From positions 1 through 64,000 of the forward strand of contig NW_026516833.1 of the NCBI RefSeq assembly GCF_025766255.1: DNA of 64,000 nt, written 5' to 3'. Shown here piece after piece: positions 38,281 through 51,316 of this stretch. The first letter of the stretch is position 1. Every line of letters starts with the position of its first letter. Origin of the DNA: Zychaea mexicana. Lineage: Eukaryota > Mucoromycota > Mucoromycetes > Mucorales > Lichtheimiaceae. A program made the position numbers and the translations under genes. The notes beneath the pieces are model-generated. The model saw nothing but the letters and a program-made list of their open reading frames with translations. It was not told the DNA's origin and searched no databases.

Positions 38281-41200
38281 TCAATGTTTTGGGAGCAAAT
38301 GCTTGCGGATGACATCGCTCAGTGTAGCAAAGTTGACGGGTTTTGAAATGTACGTGGAAAATCCATTCTCGAGACACTTTTGTGCTACATCGCTCATGAC
38401 ATTCGCTGACAGTGCTACAATGGGCACTGGTCGCTGCTCTTTATGCTCTTTTTCCCATTCTCGAATCTCGCGAGTTGCCTCATACCCATCTGCATTATTT
38501 GGATAGAAAATCAGTTAGTTTATCTATGCTTATCCAATTCACAAGCCAATTCACTCAGGTTTCGATCTACCTTTGACAGGCATGAACAGGTCGCAGAGAA
38601 TCAAGGAAAAGTGGCCCGGTGGTCGACTATGGAATAATTTGACACACTCGTCCCCATCGCTGGCCACTTCGACATTCAATCCAACGCGTTCCAAGTACCG
38701 TGTCAGCACCTTTTGATTCACCAAATTATCTAGAAAACAATCCCAGGTTCAGCAACCCTTTTTCAAAGGTTCCAATGGCACTGGTATGCAATTGCTCTTA
38801 TTATCTCACCTTCAACAAGCATGACCTGGAATCCTTTACCGCCTACATCTGCTTCCATGCGTCGAAACACTTCCTTTTGCGTTGCCACTCGCTGTCGCGA
38901 CGATTCCGGTGCACCGGCAGCTACAGCAGCCGCTGCAGCCTTTGCTGACGGTGTAGATGCTCCTGACGGATGGTCTTGATCGCCCGGATCTTCTTGCTGA
39001 TGACGCAGACCAAAGTACCAATTCAATTTGCTTCGCTTAATAGGTTTGAACACAAAGCTGCAATTAGCAGGCAACAGTTCAGTTTCCCGCCCTTTGGCAC
39101 TATCCATGATTTGCGATCGCTGCATGGGTGTCGTGATAACCAGGACGTTGGCATCTTGATGCTGAAGTGCGCCGGTAACGACACGGGTAATATCCAGTAC
39201 TTGTTGATCGAGCGCCAAGTTTATCACAATGTAATCGTACGCAGCTGCTTGCGGATACGCCAGTAGCTGAACAGCCTCAATGTGGTTTGTTGCGATGCTC
39301 AATTCATAGTCTTGGTGCTGTGAGATACCGCCCAAAATAGCGCGCAAGTGCTTCACAATGGTGTTGCGCGCATGGTGCCAGTCCGATACGGCGAGAATAC
39401 GCAGCGGTGATCCTCGGCTTGGTGTGCGCGGAGGCAAAATAACACCAGCATTTGGTGAAAGTAGGCCAACATGGGGTATTGCTACTGGTGGTCGTAGACT
39501 GCTGCTTGGTCTTTCGCCCGATGCTGCTGCTGCTGCTGCCTTGGTCGGCACTGTTGCCGTTGCTGTTGTTATTGTGCTATCGTTGCTCAATGGAGACCGG
39601 CCACTGACGCTGATGCTGCCGCTGCCGCTGCCGCTGCCGCCGCCGTTACGTGCAGGTGGCGGCATCAATCGCATCGATGCAGCCTTGTTTAATAAAGCGT
39701 CTTGGAGCAACTCCATTGAGCTTGGCAGGTCGACTGATTGTGAATGCTTCTTCGAATGCGCAAGTGGAGAAGGAACAAAGACGGAAGAAGCCGATGACGA
39801 GGATGAGGATGATACTGTGTTGCTTGCTGGTGTAGGCTGTACGGGTGATGCGGCGTGCGATACACTGCAGACGCTGGTTCTGAAGAATGGATTGCTGTTC
39901 GTTTCATTCTGTGGCGTCTGTGGTCTCGGTCGTGTTTGCGGTGGAGGGATAGAGAATTTGACGGTAAAGAAAAATGTGGATCCTTCACCCTTTTTGCTCT
40001 TGCACTGCATCGTACCTCCGTGCAGCTCAATAAGCTGTCGAGAGATAACGAGACCAAGTCCACTTCCCCCATGCTTTCGAGTACTCTTCAGAAAATTGCC
40101 GACCGTGTCAATATAATACGCTTTTTCGCACTCTCAGAAACAAGTTACTGACTTACCGAACTGTCGACTTGCGAGAAAGGCTTGAACATGACAGCTTCGC
40201 CTTCAGCATCAAAGCCAGATCCAGTGTCCTGGACCTCAAACAACAAGGTCAGTTCGTTGCTTTCGACGCTGATGTCTTGCACTGTGCACTGGGTGAAAAT
40301 CTCGCCCTCCGTAGTAAATTTGATTGCATTCTGCCGGTCATAGTAAGCACAAAATTAGCGATTATAAAGTTACAGTAGTTCCTAACGGTCTCCTTCTTTG
40401 TGACCCATTCAGTAGAGACTCCATTTAATAGAGACTAAAGGACTTACTCCGATCAAATTCAACAGGACTTGACGCAGTCGTACACGATCACCGACCACCA
40501 CATCAGGCACGTCTTCATCAACCCAGAAGCTCAGTTCCAGCCCCTTTTGGATCGCCAGTGTCGACAAAAGCTCGTTTGCATCCTCAATCATGGTCACCAA
40601 ACTGAATGGCTCCCATTCCAGCTTCATCATACCAGCCTCGACCTTGCTCAGATCCAGAATATCGTTAATAACAACAAGCAATGACTCGGCAGACTGCTGG
40701 ATGGTGTGGGCATAATCCAGTTGCTCAGGCGTGAGCTCCGTATCAAGTAAAAAGTTGAGCATTCCAGTGATACCGATCAGGGGCGTTCGGATTTCTAGCC
40801 AGATATGTCAAAACCCATATCGAGAATACTCGTAAAATCGCAAAGTATCACCTTTTCCCTTTAGTCCTTCCCACATACACACACCGATACACAGTTTCCC
40901 TTTTCTGCGTCAAGTGTATTACCATGCGACATGTTGGATAAGAATCGAGTCTTGCTTTCCATCGACTTCTGTGCTGCGTCATGCGCCTCTTTGAGCTTGT
41001 GTTCCAGCAACTTGTGATCGTTGATATCCGTACTAATTGTTTATCGTTTGAAATTTAGGATAAACATACGATTCCAAAGTGTCAAAAATGTGTTCAAAGA
41101 TGAAACCTACCATGTACCAAACCAACGCACATCGCCAGTGTCCAGCTCATCAACAGATATCGATTTCACCAAGAACCATCGATACTTCCCCTCGTGACCC

Positions 41201-44200
41201 AACAATCGAATCTCTCTTTGCCATATGATGCCGGCGGTTTGGTGCGGTAATAGCTCCGGCAGCTGTAGTTTGTGGCGATCATCTGGATGGACCTGTGACA
41301 TAAAGCCGAATCCTTTCGTTCGATCAAAATCCAGGCCAGAGTAGCTTTCCCACTTCTCGTTCGCATACGTCACACCTATGCCAGGACAGAAGGTAAACAC
41401 AATTTGAGGAATCGCTTCGGCGAGTAACCGGTATTTGCGTTCGTTGCTCTCAATTTCCATTTGTCGCAAGTTGCTTTCCTTTGCAATATGCTGGTCATGG
41501 ACATCGGTGCTAAAACAGCAGATGCATTAGTTACATCCAAGAAGTTAACTTCTTTCCCACTACTACATTCTTACCAAGTGCCTAAAATGATATAACAGAA
41601 AAACGAAACATAACAGGATTAAAAAAAGCCCCAGGAACAAAAGTAACCTTATGTCAAGCACAAACACTTACCAAACCAGTGGATGATCCGTCCTTTCGAA
41701 TCTCGCAATGGTACAATGCGCCACAAGAAAAATCGATAAACACCGTCGAAACGTCGTAATCGATATTCGCCAGCAAACCCGTTCCCTTGTTCAAACGCAT
41801 TCTCCCAGGCCTTGTGGCACACCGTTTGATCATCCGGGTGCATATGTGATAACCATCCAGGTCCCAAATGTTCGCTCAGCGAACGGCCCGTGTATTGCAA
41901 TATTCGATGATTTACCCATGTCACTTGCCCTGTCGTAGTTGAACATGTACTAAATCAAACGCATATATCAACAGTAAGTTGGTGTCGTTGCATCTTCACT
42001 TTTGATTTGACATATACACTTACAAGACATGAATGGGTATACCATCAATCACCAGACGCAAAAGGCTTGATTTGGGTGCCACAAACAAATGTTCAATCCC
42101 ATCTCTGTTTAATCCGCTGTCATTGCTCCTCTCCACCGACCGTCCCATACTGCCTGTGCCAGTTCCTGAGCCATAAGCCCGCCATCGGACTCTTGTCCGA
42201 TTCCGCGGTCGCAATCTTTTTGTCAAAACTCGGTTTTTTGCTCGCTGTTGCTGCTGTTGTTTAAACTGCTCGTGTTCGTTCTGCCGTAGCTGCTGTTGCC
42301 GTTCTTGTTGCTGATGAACAAATGGAGAATCCTCGTCGTTGATAGATTTCATATCATCTTTTGTTGCACCCATAGCTGCCGGGGGCGTCAAAGGCTCGAC
42401 CTTGTTGATGTTGTTCTTTGAAGAGTCCCATGCGTCAAGAATGGCCATAGAGGATGGAGACAAAGCACGTTCAGACGATATTGATGACGACCGAGAAAGC
42501 ATTTGACCACCACCATTATCGGACACAGGCGGTAGCTTCGGTTGCTGTTGCAGATGTTGTTGCAGTTGCTGCTGCTGCAGTTCCAATGCTGCAGGTTGCA
42601 CAGAAAAGGCCGACGTGTACGACGACATGGACGATGCCGACCAAAGCTGGGGATCGTCTTCTGGCTTTTGTTGTTCTGTCACTGTTTCTAATGAATTCTT
42701 TGTGAAATTCGACATGCTGCCAAGAAATGGTGGTGTCGATTGATAATGATAGGGCGATGTGGCATTGGGTGTTGTTGTTGCTGAATCCACTATCTCGTGA
42801 TTACCACCAGCACGAGCACTAGCAATAGTAGTAGAAGTTCCATTCATTCTTGGCATATCCTCGCCCGACTTCTTCCTTGTCCGCTGCTTTCCCGAAGGCC
42901 GTCGTCGAGCAGAAGGGCGGCGTACCAAAACTTGGCGGCTATGTTCCACAGCATTAGAGCAGCTACTGGCAATAAAAGGTGCTAATGCATTTAAACTCGA
43001 GACCAAATTGGACGGGTATGGTACAACAGGTGACAGGAATGACAGGATGGCGATGGGTGCAGGTGGGTTTTTTGTTGGATGAGGATCAATATATTCGGGA
43101 GAAGCTGCTTCTGCTGCTGATGTTGCTGTTGTTGTTGTTGTTGCTGGAGATTGATGAAAAAACTCGTCGTCATCGTCGACATCGTTGTTTTGTTGATGTT
43201 CTGCAGAGTTGTGTACGAGCGGAATATGAATAACGGAATGGACGTTGGATGCAGGTGGTGGGAAGGGTATATGTGAACTTTGATAAGACTCGGGAGATGC
43301 TGGGTTAAATGCTTCGTCGTCGATTCCGGGTGTCGATTGGAAAAATGGGTTCACGTCAGGGTCCATCATGGCTGGCGAGGGCGCAGGTGATTGCGACCAT
43401 GGCGATGGTTGTTGTTGTTCATACTCGTCATAATCGTACAAGACACCTGTTGGCTCCTGGTATCCACTGCTTAGTGTGCTTGTGGCGTTGATGTCATGCT
43501 CGATCCGCGGTGAGTCAGCCAATATTTCAGTTCCGTGTAAATCCATCAAATCTCCTTCTTGCAGGCGTGGACTTGTACTTGCTGCAAGCGCCGAGTGACA
43601 TGTCACGCGTCGCGTCGTGGTACATTTTTCTGAGTGTTCCAACAGGGCGCGTTTGAACATTTCCCGGCTGTCATCGTGATGATGCTGGAAATGCAATGGC
43701 GGACGTTGAGATCGTGGGCGGTATTCGCGCGATACGATGATAGTGGTATTGCGACGAATGATTCGGTGTGCACTTGGATTGTTGAGCAGTGGTTCTGCTT
43801 CGTAATCTAGCGATTGGAGTCGCTCGAAAACTTTATGACGGTCGTGTTTGGATTGGTGGAGGTCGTGGGTATGTACAAAGTAGTCTTTATCATTAGAATT
43901 TTGTTGCTGTTGTTGTTGCTGTTGCTGTGGCTGCTGCTTTGGTGATAGTCGGGTCACACCTGGTTTCGACCATACTGCTTTCAAGCCCCATGCACCAGAC
44001 CATGCATCGCTCATGTCCTGGGGCACAGACAGACAGACACGGATTGCATGAAATGAAGAGCCCGCAAGTATGTCAACAAGCGCGGACCACCATGCATGAA
44101 TGTCAAGCTCCGTGGCAAGCCTTAAAGAGGTCCGATACAGGTTGGGTGGTACAAATGTCAACTGTTGAGGTATTTCTGGAGGATGGTTGGAAGTATGATT

Positions 44201-44395
44201 ATGATTATGATGCTGATCCTGCTGTTGCCGTTGTTGCTGCTGTAAACGTTTTTGTAGTTGTTGTTGTCCTGAATAGAGTTGAGCGTGGTATTGTGTCGTA
44301 GCAGGTGAACATATACTGCGTGGCGAACCACATGATGATGAACCCATATCACTGCTACTGAGTACCGGCAAGGAAGACGGGTGTTCCGACGACAT
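38281..44395 (-). CDS. PAS-containing hybrid histidine kinase
   Basis: Ten minus-strand exons (44395-42024, 41949-41672, 41581-41575, 41509-41111, 41032-40923, 40794-40448, 40330-40157, 40085-38810, 38729-38571, 38489-38281) encode 1,776 residues. A 770-residue Gln/Ser-rich region leads into two PAS/PAC domains (about 770-885 and 905-1020), both ending in WFGTCTD. The dimerisation/phosphotransfer domain has FLSNMSHEIRTPL with His1055. The ATPase domain has NLIGNAIKFT, DTGSG and GGSGLGLVIS. After a low-complexity linker comes a receiver-like fold (about 1458-1588) where the phospho-acceptor strand reads YIVINLAL, lacking Asp. The final receiver is complete: LILCDLFMPVKDGYEA with Asp1701, ALSAN and the Lys in YISKPV. 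It should pass phosphate to an Hpt protein (Ypd1 type). The signal sensed by the PAS domains is unknown. No membrane span is seen, so it is probably cytosolic. Confidence 0.93.
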
Positions 44396-45656
44396 TTGAA
44401 CGTTCCCCTACAAGTTCATGTGCTAAAGCAGTAATTGCAAGAATGTATGTAAGGAAAGAAAACGTAATGCTACCGAAGAAAGAAAGGGGTCTAAGAGAGG
44501 AGGGGAGCGTATACGAGCTGAGTATGAACGAATAAAGTATTATGAGGTGGTGAATGCGTGAAGTGTAAGAGGATTGACACGAATCGAGAACGGCAGAAAC
44601 GGTTGAATGAAGAGCCTATGCAGTCGACTGGGGGCACGCGATACTAAAGCGCAGACTTGCTGAAAGAGTGAAGTAGCAAGGAGATAAAAAAAACCAAGCG
44701 GAATGAACAAAGATGTGGGAGAGAGAGAAGAGAGATCTTTAAAAAAATACAGCGCACAGCATACACTCAAACTCACACTCAACAAAAAAAACCGTCTGAC
44801 CCGCAAAAGGGAAATGAGGATGAACAATGACGTATTGTCTGTACCACACGCTGCTCATACATCATGGCTGAACTTACACCACCTCCAAATATGGATTCTC
44901 TCCAACCCCCATCCCCCCTGTCTATAAGAATAGCATCGATTGGTGGGTGGGTGATGCCAAAATTCGAGAATCATCATATCTAATGTTTCACACACTCTTT
45001 TTTTCTGACTTCTTTTATGGTGATGGATATTCCGGAAGCCCTATTACGGTATGTCATCATTCCCTTCCTATGTTACCCCATCTTTTTATGTTGGCAAGAC
45101 ATTATGGGATAAGCGAAATTTTAGGAGAATACCTTATTCTACGTGCGTTTGAGTGAATGTTATATCGTACATGTGCTCGGATGAAGTAATACAGTTCACC
45201 GCTCACCAGCTCTCTTTTTGCCCGCCTATGAGTTTTAGGGGAAGCATGTCTGTCAACAGGAGACCATGGAACAACAAAATACAATGAGGAGTTGTTGTTA
45301 TGGTGACCGTCGTCCTGGTAACGTATAATACGTTGCAACGGTGATGGCTAGTAGTAACCTGGCAACCGTTTAAATGGCTATGGACGATAATTAGCCATGA
45401 GAACAAGACACCGTCAAGATGATTGATCGTAAAAAAGAGGAAGAAGAAGACAGAAAAATGCGTTCTAGACAAAGTAAATAAGAAAGAATGAAAGGAACAA
45501 AGAAACAGATTTTTTTGGATGAAATAGGGTATCCCGTAAAAGATATGTACAATGACGAAAAAAAAAGGTTCTCCTTTTTCTTTACAAAAGGCTGTATGAC
45601 GTGTAGTGCATCAAGTAAATAGCCCAAAATAGGAAACATACGCCTCAGCGAACGAG
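44396..45656. promoter_or_regulatory. histidine kinase upstream region
   Basis: 1.26 kb between the histidine kinase start and the SIN1 3' end. It is purine-rich on the plus strand (44714-44737, agagagaagagag), so the kinase leader is CT-rich. Open frames here have no motif. Confidence 0.5.
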
Positions 45657-47684
45657 TCAGGACGCCTTGCAGACTTGCATTAAAAAGTTGATTCTTGCAC
45701 AGATCTCCTCTGTAGGAGAGATTATGTGAGCAATTGTCAATAAATAGATCTGGACCTCCCTTTTCTTGACTAGCTTTCACACACGCTTTACACACTTACG
45801 AGCTTCTTTAGCATTCATTGCTTCGAAATCATACGCCTTGTGACTCTGATCTTTGAGCACAGTGATCTTGAAGTTGGAAGGTGCTTTCTTGCTTTGTTTA
45901 CACGATACAACATCACTGACATGGAAGGATGTCTAATATGCAGTTGTTGATGACCATAATTGATAGAAAATCATTGTAAATTTGACCCCCACCCTTTTCT
46001 GGTTTAGCTCTCGCAAAAGCTTACCGTTTTTACAGAGTCAAACATTCCTTTGTGCTCGGGCGGCATAATATGAATATAGTCGCCATCGATTGCAATCACA
46101 CTTTCTCGTCGACCAACAAACATTGGCATCTTGCGATTCACAAAATATTTTTTGTATTGCGAAAGAATGCCATTGTTGCCACTGGTCGATGAGCTTGCGT
46201 TGTACATGGCTGGGTAATACAATTCATCCTTCTTTTTGCGATTCGGTGAGCGCCAGATGTGCGTTGCTACATGAATACATGTGCTAAGTAGGATGATCGC
46301 AAATGCGTTCAATAGGGCGATGGTTGATGAAGAAAACTTACAGCTAGAAACGGTGAGACCTGCACCTTTCCGCATCAAACACAATTCGGTAACGTTTCTC
46401 ATACTATCCACTGTTGTATCGTTTGGTACAATCACATTGCTATCCGCAATTGTTAACATATGCTCATCTGGATCGAGCTTACGCTTCCGCGACACTAATT
46501 CAAGCACATCGCCAATAAACATCTCGGCATAGGCTGGTATTGTTGTTGTTGCCGACACTTCTTCATTGGTCATCAACTGAATACGAAAGTATTTGACGGG
46601 TGTCATATGCATAGTGGACTTCGTCAGCATGGCTTTGGAGGAAGGAATAGGCACAGCGACGGCAGACGAGTCGGCTTCTTGTTGTGAAGCATACGTAGGC
46701 CCAACAGTGACTGGATCCAGTGGACCTAAATCTACAGCTGTCGTCGACGTGTTCGCTGATGAGGATCCACCTGCAGATGGCGAAGGTGCAACGGCAAGTT
46801 GTGCATCTTGTGTATTTGCTTTTTTGGTCTTGCTGAGATCCGGCCCAGTTTTTCCCAGCTTGGCACGTATCATTTCATTTTGTTTGACTTTTTTTTCATT
46901 AAAAGAATCCTCAGGTTAGTGCATTCCTTTCATCTTAATAAAGAAACATATTCAGTTAGAATCATCCATATTACCTTGTTCAGGTGCCGTACGACACAAA
47001 GCAAACTGATCGAATGATACCATGCTGATTTGTCGTGTTCGATCCAATGCTATTATAAGGAACACGTCAATAAATAGCTTTCTGACGAGTGCTATATCCG
47101 CATAAAGATCTTTTACCTGGTAGATCTTCTTCAATTTCACCGTCATCCTCTGCTATCCGTAACACCCACTGCGCAATGTCGTACATCTCCTCTTGCAAAG
47201 AAGGTTTCCGTTTCTTTTCCACATAATCGTACAAGATATATCCAATCACGTCATCCACAATTGCATCAGGACGCACCACCAAATTAATCGGCTTGTAAGG
47301 ATGTGTCCAATGCGGTAAGTATACACATAGCGTGATCGGTTTCGCTTCGCCTCGTCCAGAAACAAAGGAAAACTCGTTGAACGGATTGTCGGCTGCCGAC
47401 GCACGCTCAGCGATCATGGCTGTGAGATTGGATTTAGGAGGCTGTCGTGGTGCAGGTTGTTGTGATGAGGAGGTCGATGTTCCCTCCTGAGTAGATGGTA
47501 CTTGTGGTGGTGGTGGTGGCGGCTGCTGTTGTTGTTGCTGCTGCTGCTGTTGCTGCTGTAATTGTTGTCTCGGGTACCGTCGTCGTCGATGCGCAGTCGG
47601 TAGATTTGGAGCAAGATTAAGAGGAGGCAAGTTGGTGTTTGTCGTCGCGGATGTTGTTGCTGCAGGTACAGTCGGTTTTGGAAG

Positions 47685-47720
<36 letters not shown>

Positions 47721-48729
47721 TTGAACCTTGTGGTACAATGGGGGTATCTGAATTTTTGAATAAACAAGCGGTGAGTACTGCGGCGTATCTTCTTCCTGCT
47801 GCTTTTGTTGTTGTTGTCCTTGCGGTTGATCAAGAGAGTATGGCTGTCGCGATGACTGCGATTGTTGTTGGATGCGCATATCCACAGATTTTCCCTTCGT
47901 ATCTTTCACAGAAGATGTTTCCACAGGTAGAGGAAATGACGCCTGGTCACCGTCCACATCAAGGGATGATCGAGGGGAAGGGTCGATAGGTGATTCGATA
48001 GAAGGATGTAGCGACGTCATTGTAGCATTTTCACTGCCGTTCGTGCCATGGAACGAAAACGTCGTGCTTGATGTAGTGCGCGTGTGTGATCTAATTACGG
48101 TTTCTTTATGGAGGGACGTAGCGGTCGTTGAAGTTACTGATGCTGCAGCTGTAGCAGCTGCTCCTGTGTCATCTGCAAACCTCGGACGAAGCGACTTGGA
48201 TGCTTCAGTCACGCATAATGTTGGCGCAGACTGTTTTCGCATTGGTGTGGGTGGTAACGGCTTGTTGGTTCTAAAGTATAGAAAGAAGAGAACGGGGAGC
48301 GTGTTAATTACTATGCTTTTTTCTGGTGGACAAAGCTATATTTCAATTAACAGCTCACCCGAGATCACCGTCAGTATCTTCATTACCGCTTTCAGGTGTC
48401 GTTGCTGGTTTTGGCATTACAGGAAGATTGGGTGGATTCATATTCTCCTTTTTGCGCAGACGATAATGGCTCCGTTTGGTTCGTGGGCTGCTGACGAGAT
48501 TCGTGCCACCGCTGCTGCCGCCATTCCCGTTGCCTTTGGTGAAAAAGTTATCATAAACTGGCGAATAGCAGTATTGCATTTCTGGGTACGCTGGTGCAGC
48601 AAGTCGAATATAGTCATCAGACATGACGGTTGGACGAAACGACACAATGCGTTCGCCTCGCTCGTCAGTTCTTAGTAACTTTATCCGCATCTCATGTATT
48701 AAGAAATTCGCATCGGTTATCAAGGACAT
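45657..48729 (-). CDS. SIN1: TORC2 subunit SIN1/AVO1
   Basis: Seven minus-strand exons (48729-48359, 48270-47117, 47049-46975, 46887-46342, 46266-46025, 45932-45800, 45709-45657) encode 857 residues. SIN1 recruits AGC-kinase substrates to TOR complex 2 at the plasma membrane. Domain order: an N-terminal segment (MSLITDANFLIHEMRIKLLR), a long Gln/Pro/Ser-rich linker, the CRIM domain (NPFNEFSFVSGRGEAKPITL, WVLRIAEDDGEIEEDLPALD), a Ras-binding-like domain (YFRIQLMTNEE to LCLMRKG), and a C-terminal PH domain (YKKYFVNRKMPMFVGRRESV to NAKEAQEICARINFLMQ). The linker has two runs of about ten Gln encoded by CAG/CAA. The start was placed at 48729, in good context (GCCAAAATG); the frame is open 16 codons further up. 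The exon 3-4 join uses an AAAAG acceptor and is the least certain junction. Confidence 0.92.
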
Positions 48730-51316
48730 TTTGGCATATGTGCGTTTATCTTGCTGTGTTACGTTTGTATTTAGCAAAAGAAAAGTTGTGGAGGAGGGGA
48801 AGGGATTATATATGTACAGGGTAGAAGGTTCCTAAATATGAGTGTGTGTGAATGAACTTGCCCTGAGTTGTTCCCTTCCAAATGCGCGCGGTTTGCCTGT
48901 GACGTTGCACCGCCGAATTAGGCATATGCACAGCAGTAGTAGCGGGCATAATCAATAAAACGACCATGTATACAGCTTCATAGATGCAGCACGCCTACAA
49001 CGAGTATTAGAGTAGGCGTTGGACCAGTTGAAGGATCACACAAAAATATAATCTAGGCTATTGCTACTTAAGAGCACAACATGGAACTAATCCAGGAATC
49101 AAAATTCACACGGAAGATTTAGTATAAATCATTTATGCACTGAACGATCAAACGCATATAAAAAAAAATGAGAGATGCTTACGCGTTTATAAGCGGGGAC
49201 CGCTCCGTTAAACTTCAGCCAAGCCAAAGCCTGACAGTCCCAGCACCTGTGCCTGACGGCTGAACACCCTACAGCGCTAGCCTCAGCCGAAGCTTCCTTG
49301 GACTAGGCCTTGATTTGCAAGCAAACAGCTCGATTGCAATAATGCATACCTTCCAGTATCATGCGATGACGCCACACCACGTCATAGTAGTAGGCTCAGG
49401 CAAACTCTACAGCAGCAGAAGTAGCAAGAGGATGAAACTTTTGGAGAATACTATGTGTAAGCAATGTCTTTATTGGTGGCAAAAGCGGTTCTGAATTCTT
49501 TTCATTCAGTTTATAAGTATGTTTGTGCGCGTAGGTGTATTGAGTGGATGACTATATACTATTAACATTTCCAAAGTGGACATCCCCAGGAATCATTTCG
49601 GGGTAGTTTATATAGTATTTAAACAGGTGACGTATAACTTGTCCCTTCCACTCGAGTTGTTGCAAGTACAATGTCCATAGGGTACCCCCCCCCTTTTCCA
49701 ATCTTGAGTCTGCGCCATACTCGGTCGTGCGTTATTTACCATATAGCTTTACCAAGCATAGGAGCCATTCATCACCTGGTAGAATGGCGAGGGTAAGCAT
49801 CTCAGTTCTGTATGCATCCAAATAGTAAAACACCAGAACGCATACCTTTGTATGCATGGGTAAAGAACACCAAAGAGACTAACGGCATTTCAATGTTATA
49901 TGTGTGCCGACTACTTACAAGCCCTCGATTTATTTCTTCCCCCTTACGAAACTTATTTGCTATGGACCCAAAAAGCAATTCCCACCCCATCTCCCAATTC
50001 AACACTCCAGCTGATCCCTTCATGACAGCACTGGGACGTATCAAGCAGCGCCAATCGAATTTGAAAAACGAATTCTTTGTCGTGTTGATCACCAAGGCAG
50101 ATTTAATGTTATTTTCCCACATGGCAATGAGCGAGCTGCTTGATTTCGAAAAATCAGAATTAAAAAACAAAACAAGGATCGGGTGAGCTCGCTTTCCACA
50201 TATTCATGTTTTCTTTGTAGAAGAGTACAGTGTCGGCGGTTCAGAGCGATCAGAACACTTTGTACGAGTAGAACTTCAAATCACTCCTGTCCTCTGCTAT
50301 CAGGTACTCAAGATTAATCACGGTTTATGGTGTCATCATCACTTGAATTGACTATTGTCGAAGTCAGAACTCTCAATTCGGCTCACAGCTGTTCACAAAA
50401 ATTGGATACGATGTTTTCATGTCAGAAAAAATAGGTTGATTTTGTGGTAATTGCCCCTCTTACACAAAAAAAACACGATATGATCGACATTGCACAACAC
50501 ACCACACATGTGAACATACAACATAATATATAATAATAGCATACCCAATAGCCCAATAACTGCAGAAACGAAATATATGGGAAAGGTCGCTGTAAATTTG
50601 GCCTCTTAATAAATGGGATCACGTTTCAGGCGCTATAGCCATATCCAGTATCAAGTACCTTTTATCCATGGCCCACTGCTCGTGCGGAACGTCTTGCTCC
50701 GGCGCGAGCAGCCGTCGTGGTTTTGGATTGTACTACTTGGATGTTTAGTAGATGGTAGTAAGCCATGCAACAACAAAAAAGCATTGCACGAATGTAACAG
50801 ATACTGGATTAACTATGAGTGCCTATCAGAACCGCATAGCATACCACTTCTAGCTCCTTCTCGGAGCTAGGGCTGGTGCTCTGCCGCAATCAAGATTGCC
50901 AAGAAGAGACCCGCGATACAAGGGCGTGGGTGATGAACCTTCTTCGCCCCACGAATGGAACTTTGTTCTCCGCCGCCAGTGGTTGGTTGCTCTCAATTTA
51001 CTTTGACCTTTCTTTTTGCCGGCTGTGCCATAAGATAGATTGTAGGGCGAGCTGGAATGGGCGTGTGATATGTGTCAAATAAGTTGAGGTTTATAAGTAA
51101 AGCATATAGTAAAAGGGGGGGAAAGGTAATAGCAACATGGAAAGGACAGGCGTGCATAGGTATACAAAAATCACGACGTATGTAGTGTGATTGGATAAGA
51201 GCATAGTAAGATAGTTGGCGAGGGAAAAGGTGAAAAGGGAAGAGGGGAGAAGAACAAGCAAATAATAAGAGATTGTAGGAAACTAATGAATCAGCACGTT
51301 GCTGATGTGATTATCG
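48730..51316. other. gene-poor spacer
   Basis: The SIN1 promoter occupies the left part. A GC-richer stretch at about 49190-49330 has no recognisable feature. A coding-like plus-strand segment at 49812-50335 is listed separately. The remainder holds nothing I can support. Confidence 0.45.
49812..50335 (+). pseudogene. unrecognised coding-like segment
   Basis: The frame is open from 49812 to 50186; the most protein-like part starts at the ATG at 49962 and includes PADPFMTALGRIKQRQ and VVLITKADLMLFSHMAMSEL. A donor-like GTGAGC at 50182 and a strong acceptor (tttctttgtag) at 50220 would bound a 39-nt intron, far shorter than others in this window. The next stretch reads EYSVGGSERSEHFVRVELQI, but in a phase that this splice does not give. 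It may be a relic with a frame change or a real gene with a different junction. No family is recognised. Confidence 0.3.

Noticed and set aside
39358..40116. 252-codon open frame antisense to the histidine kinase
   Set aside because: It mirrors the low-complexity linker of the kinase and has no motif of its own.
47872..48675. 267-codon open frame antisense to SIN1
   Set aside because: It spans a SIN1 intron and exons in the wrong direction with no recognisable domain.
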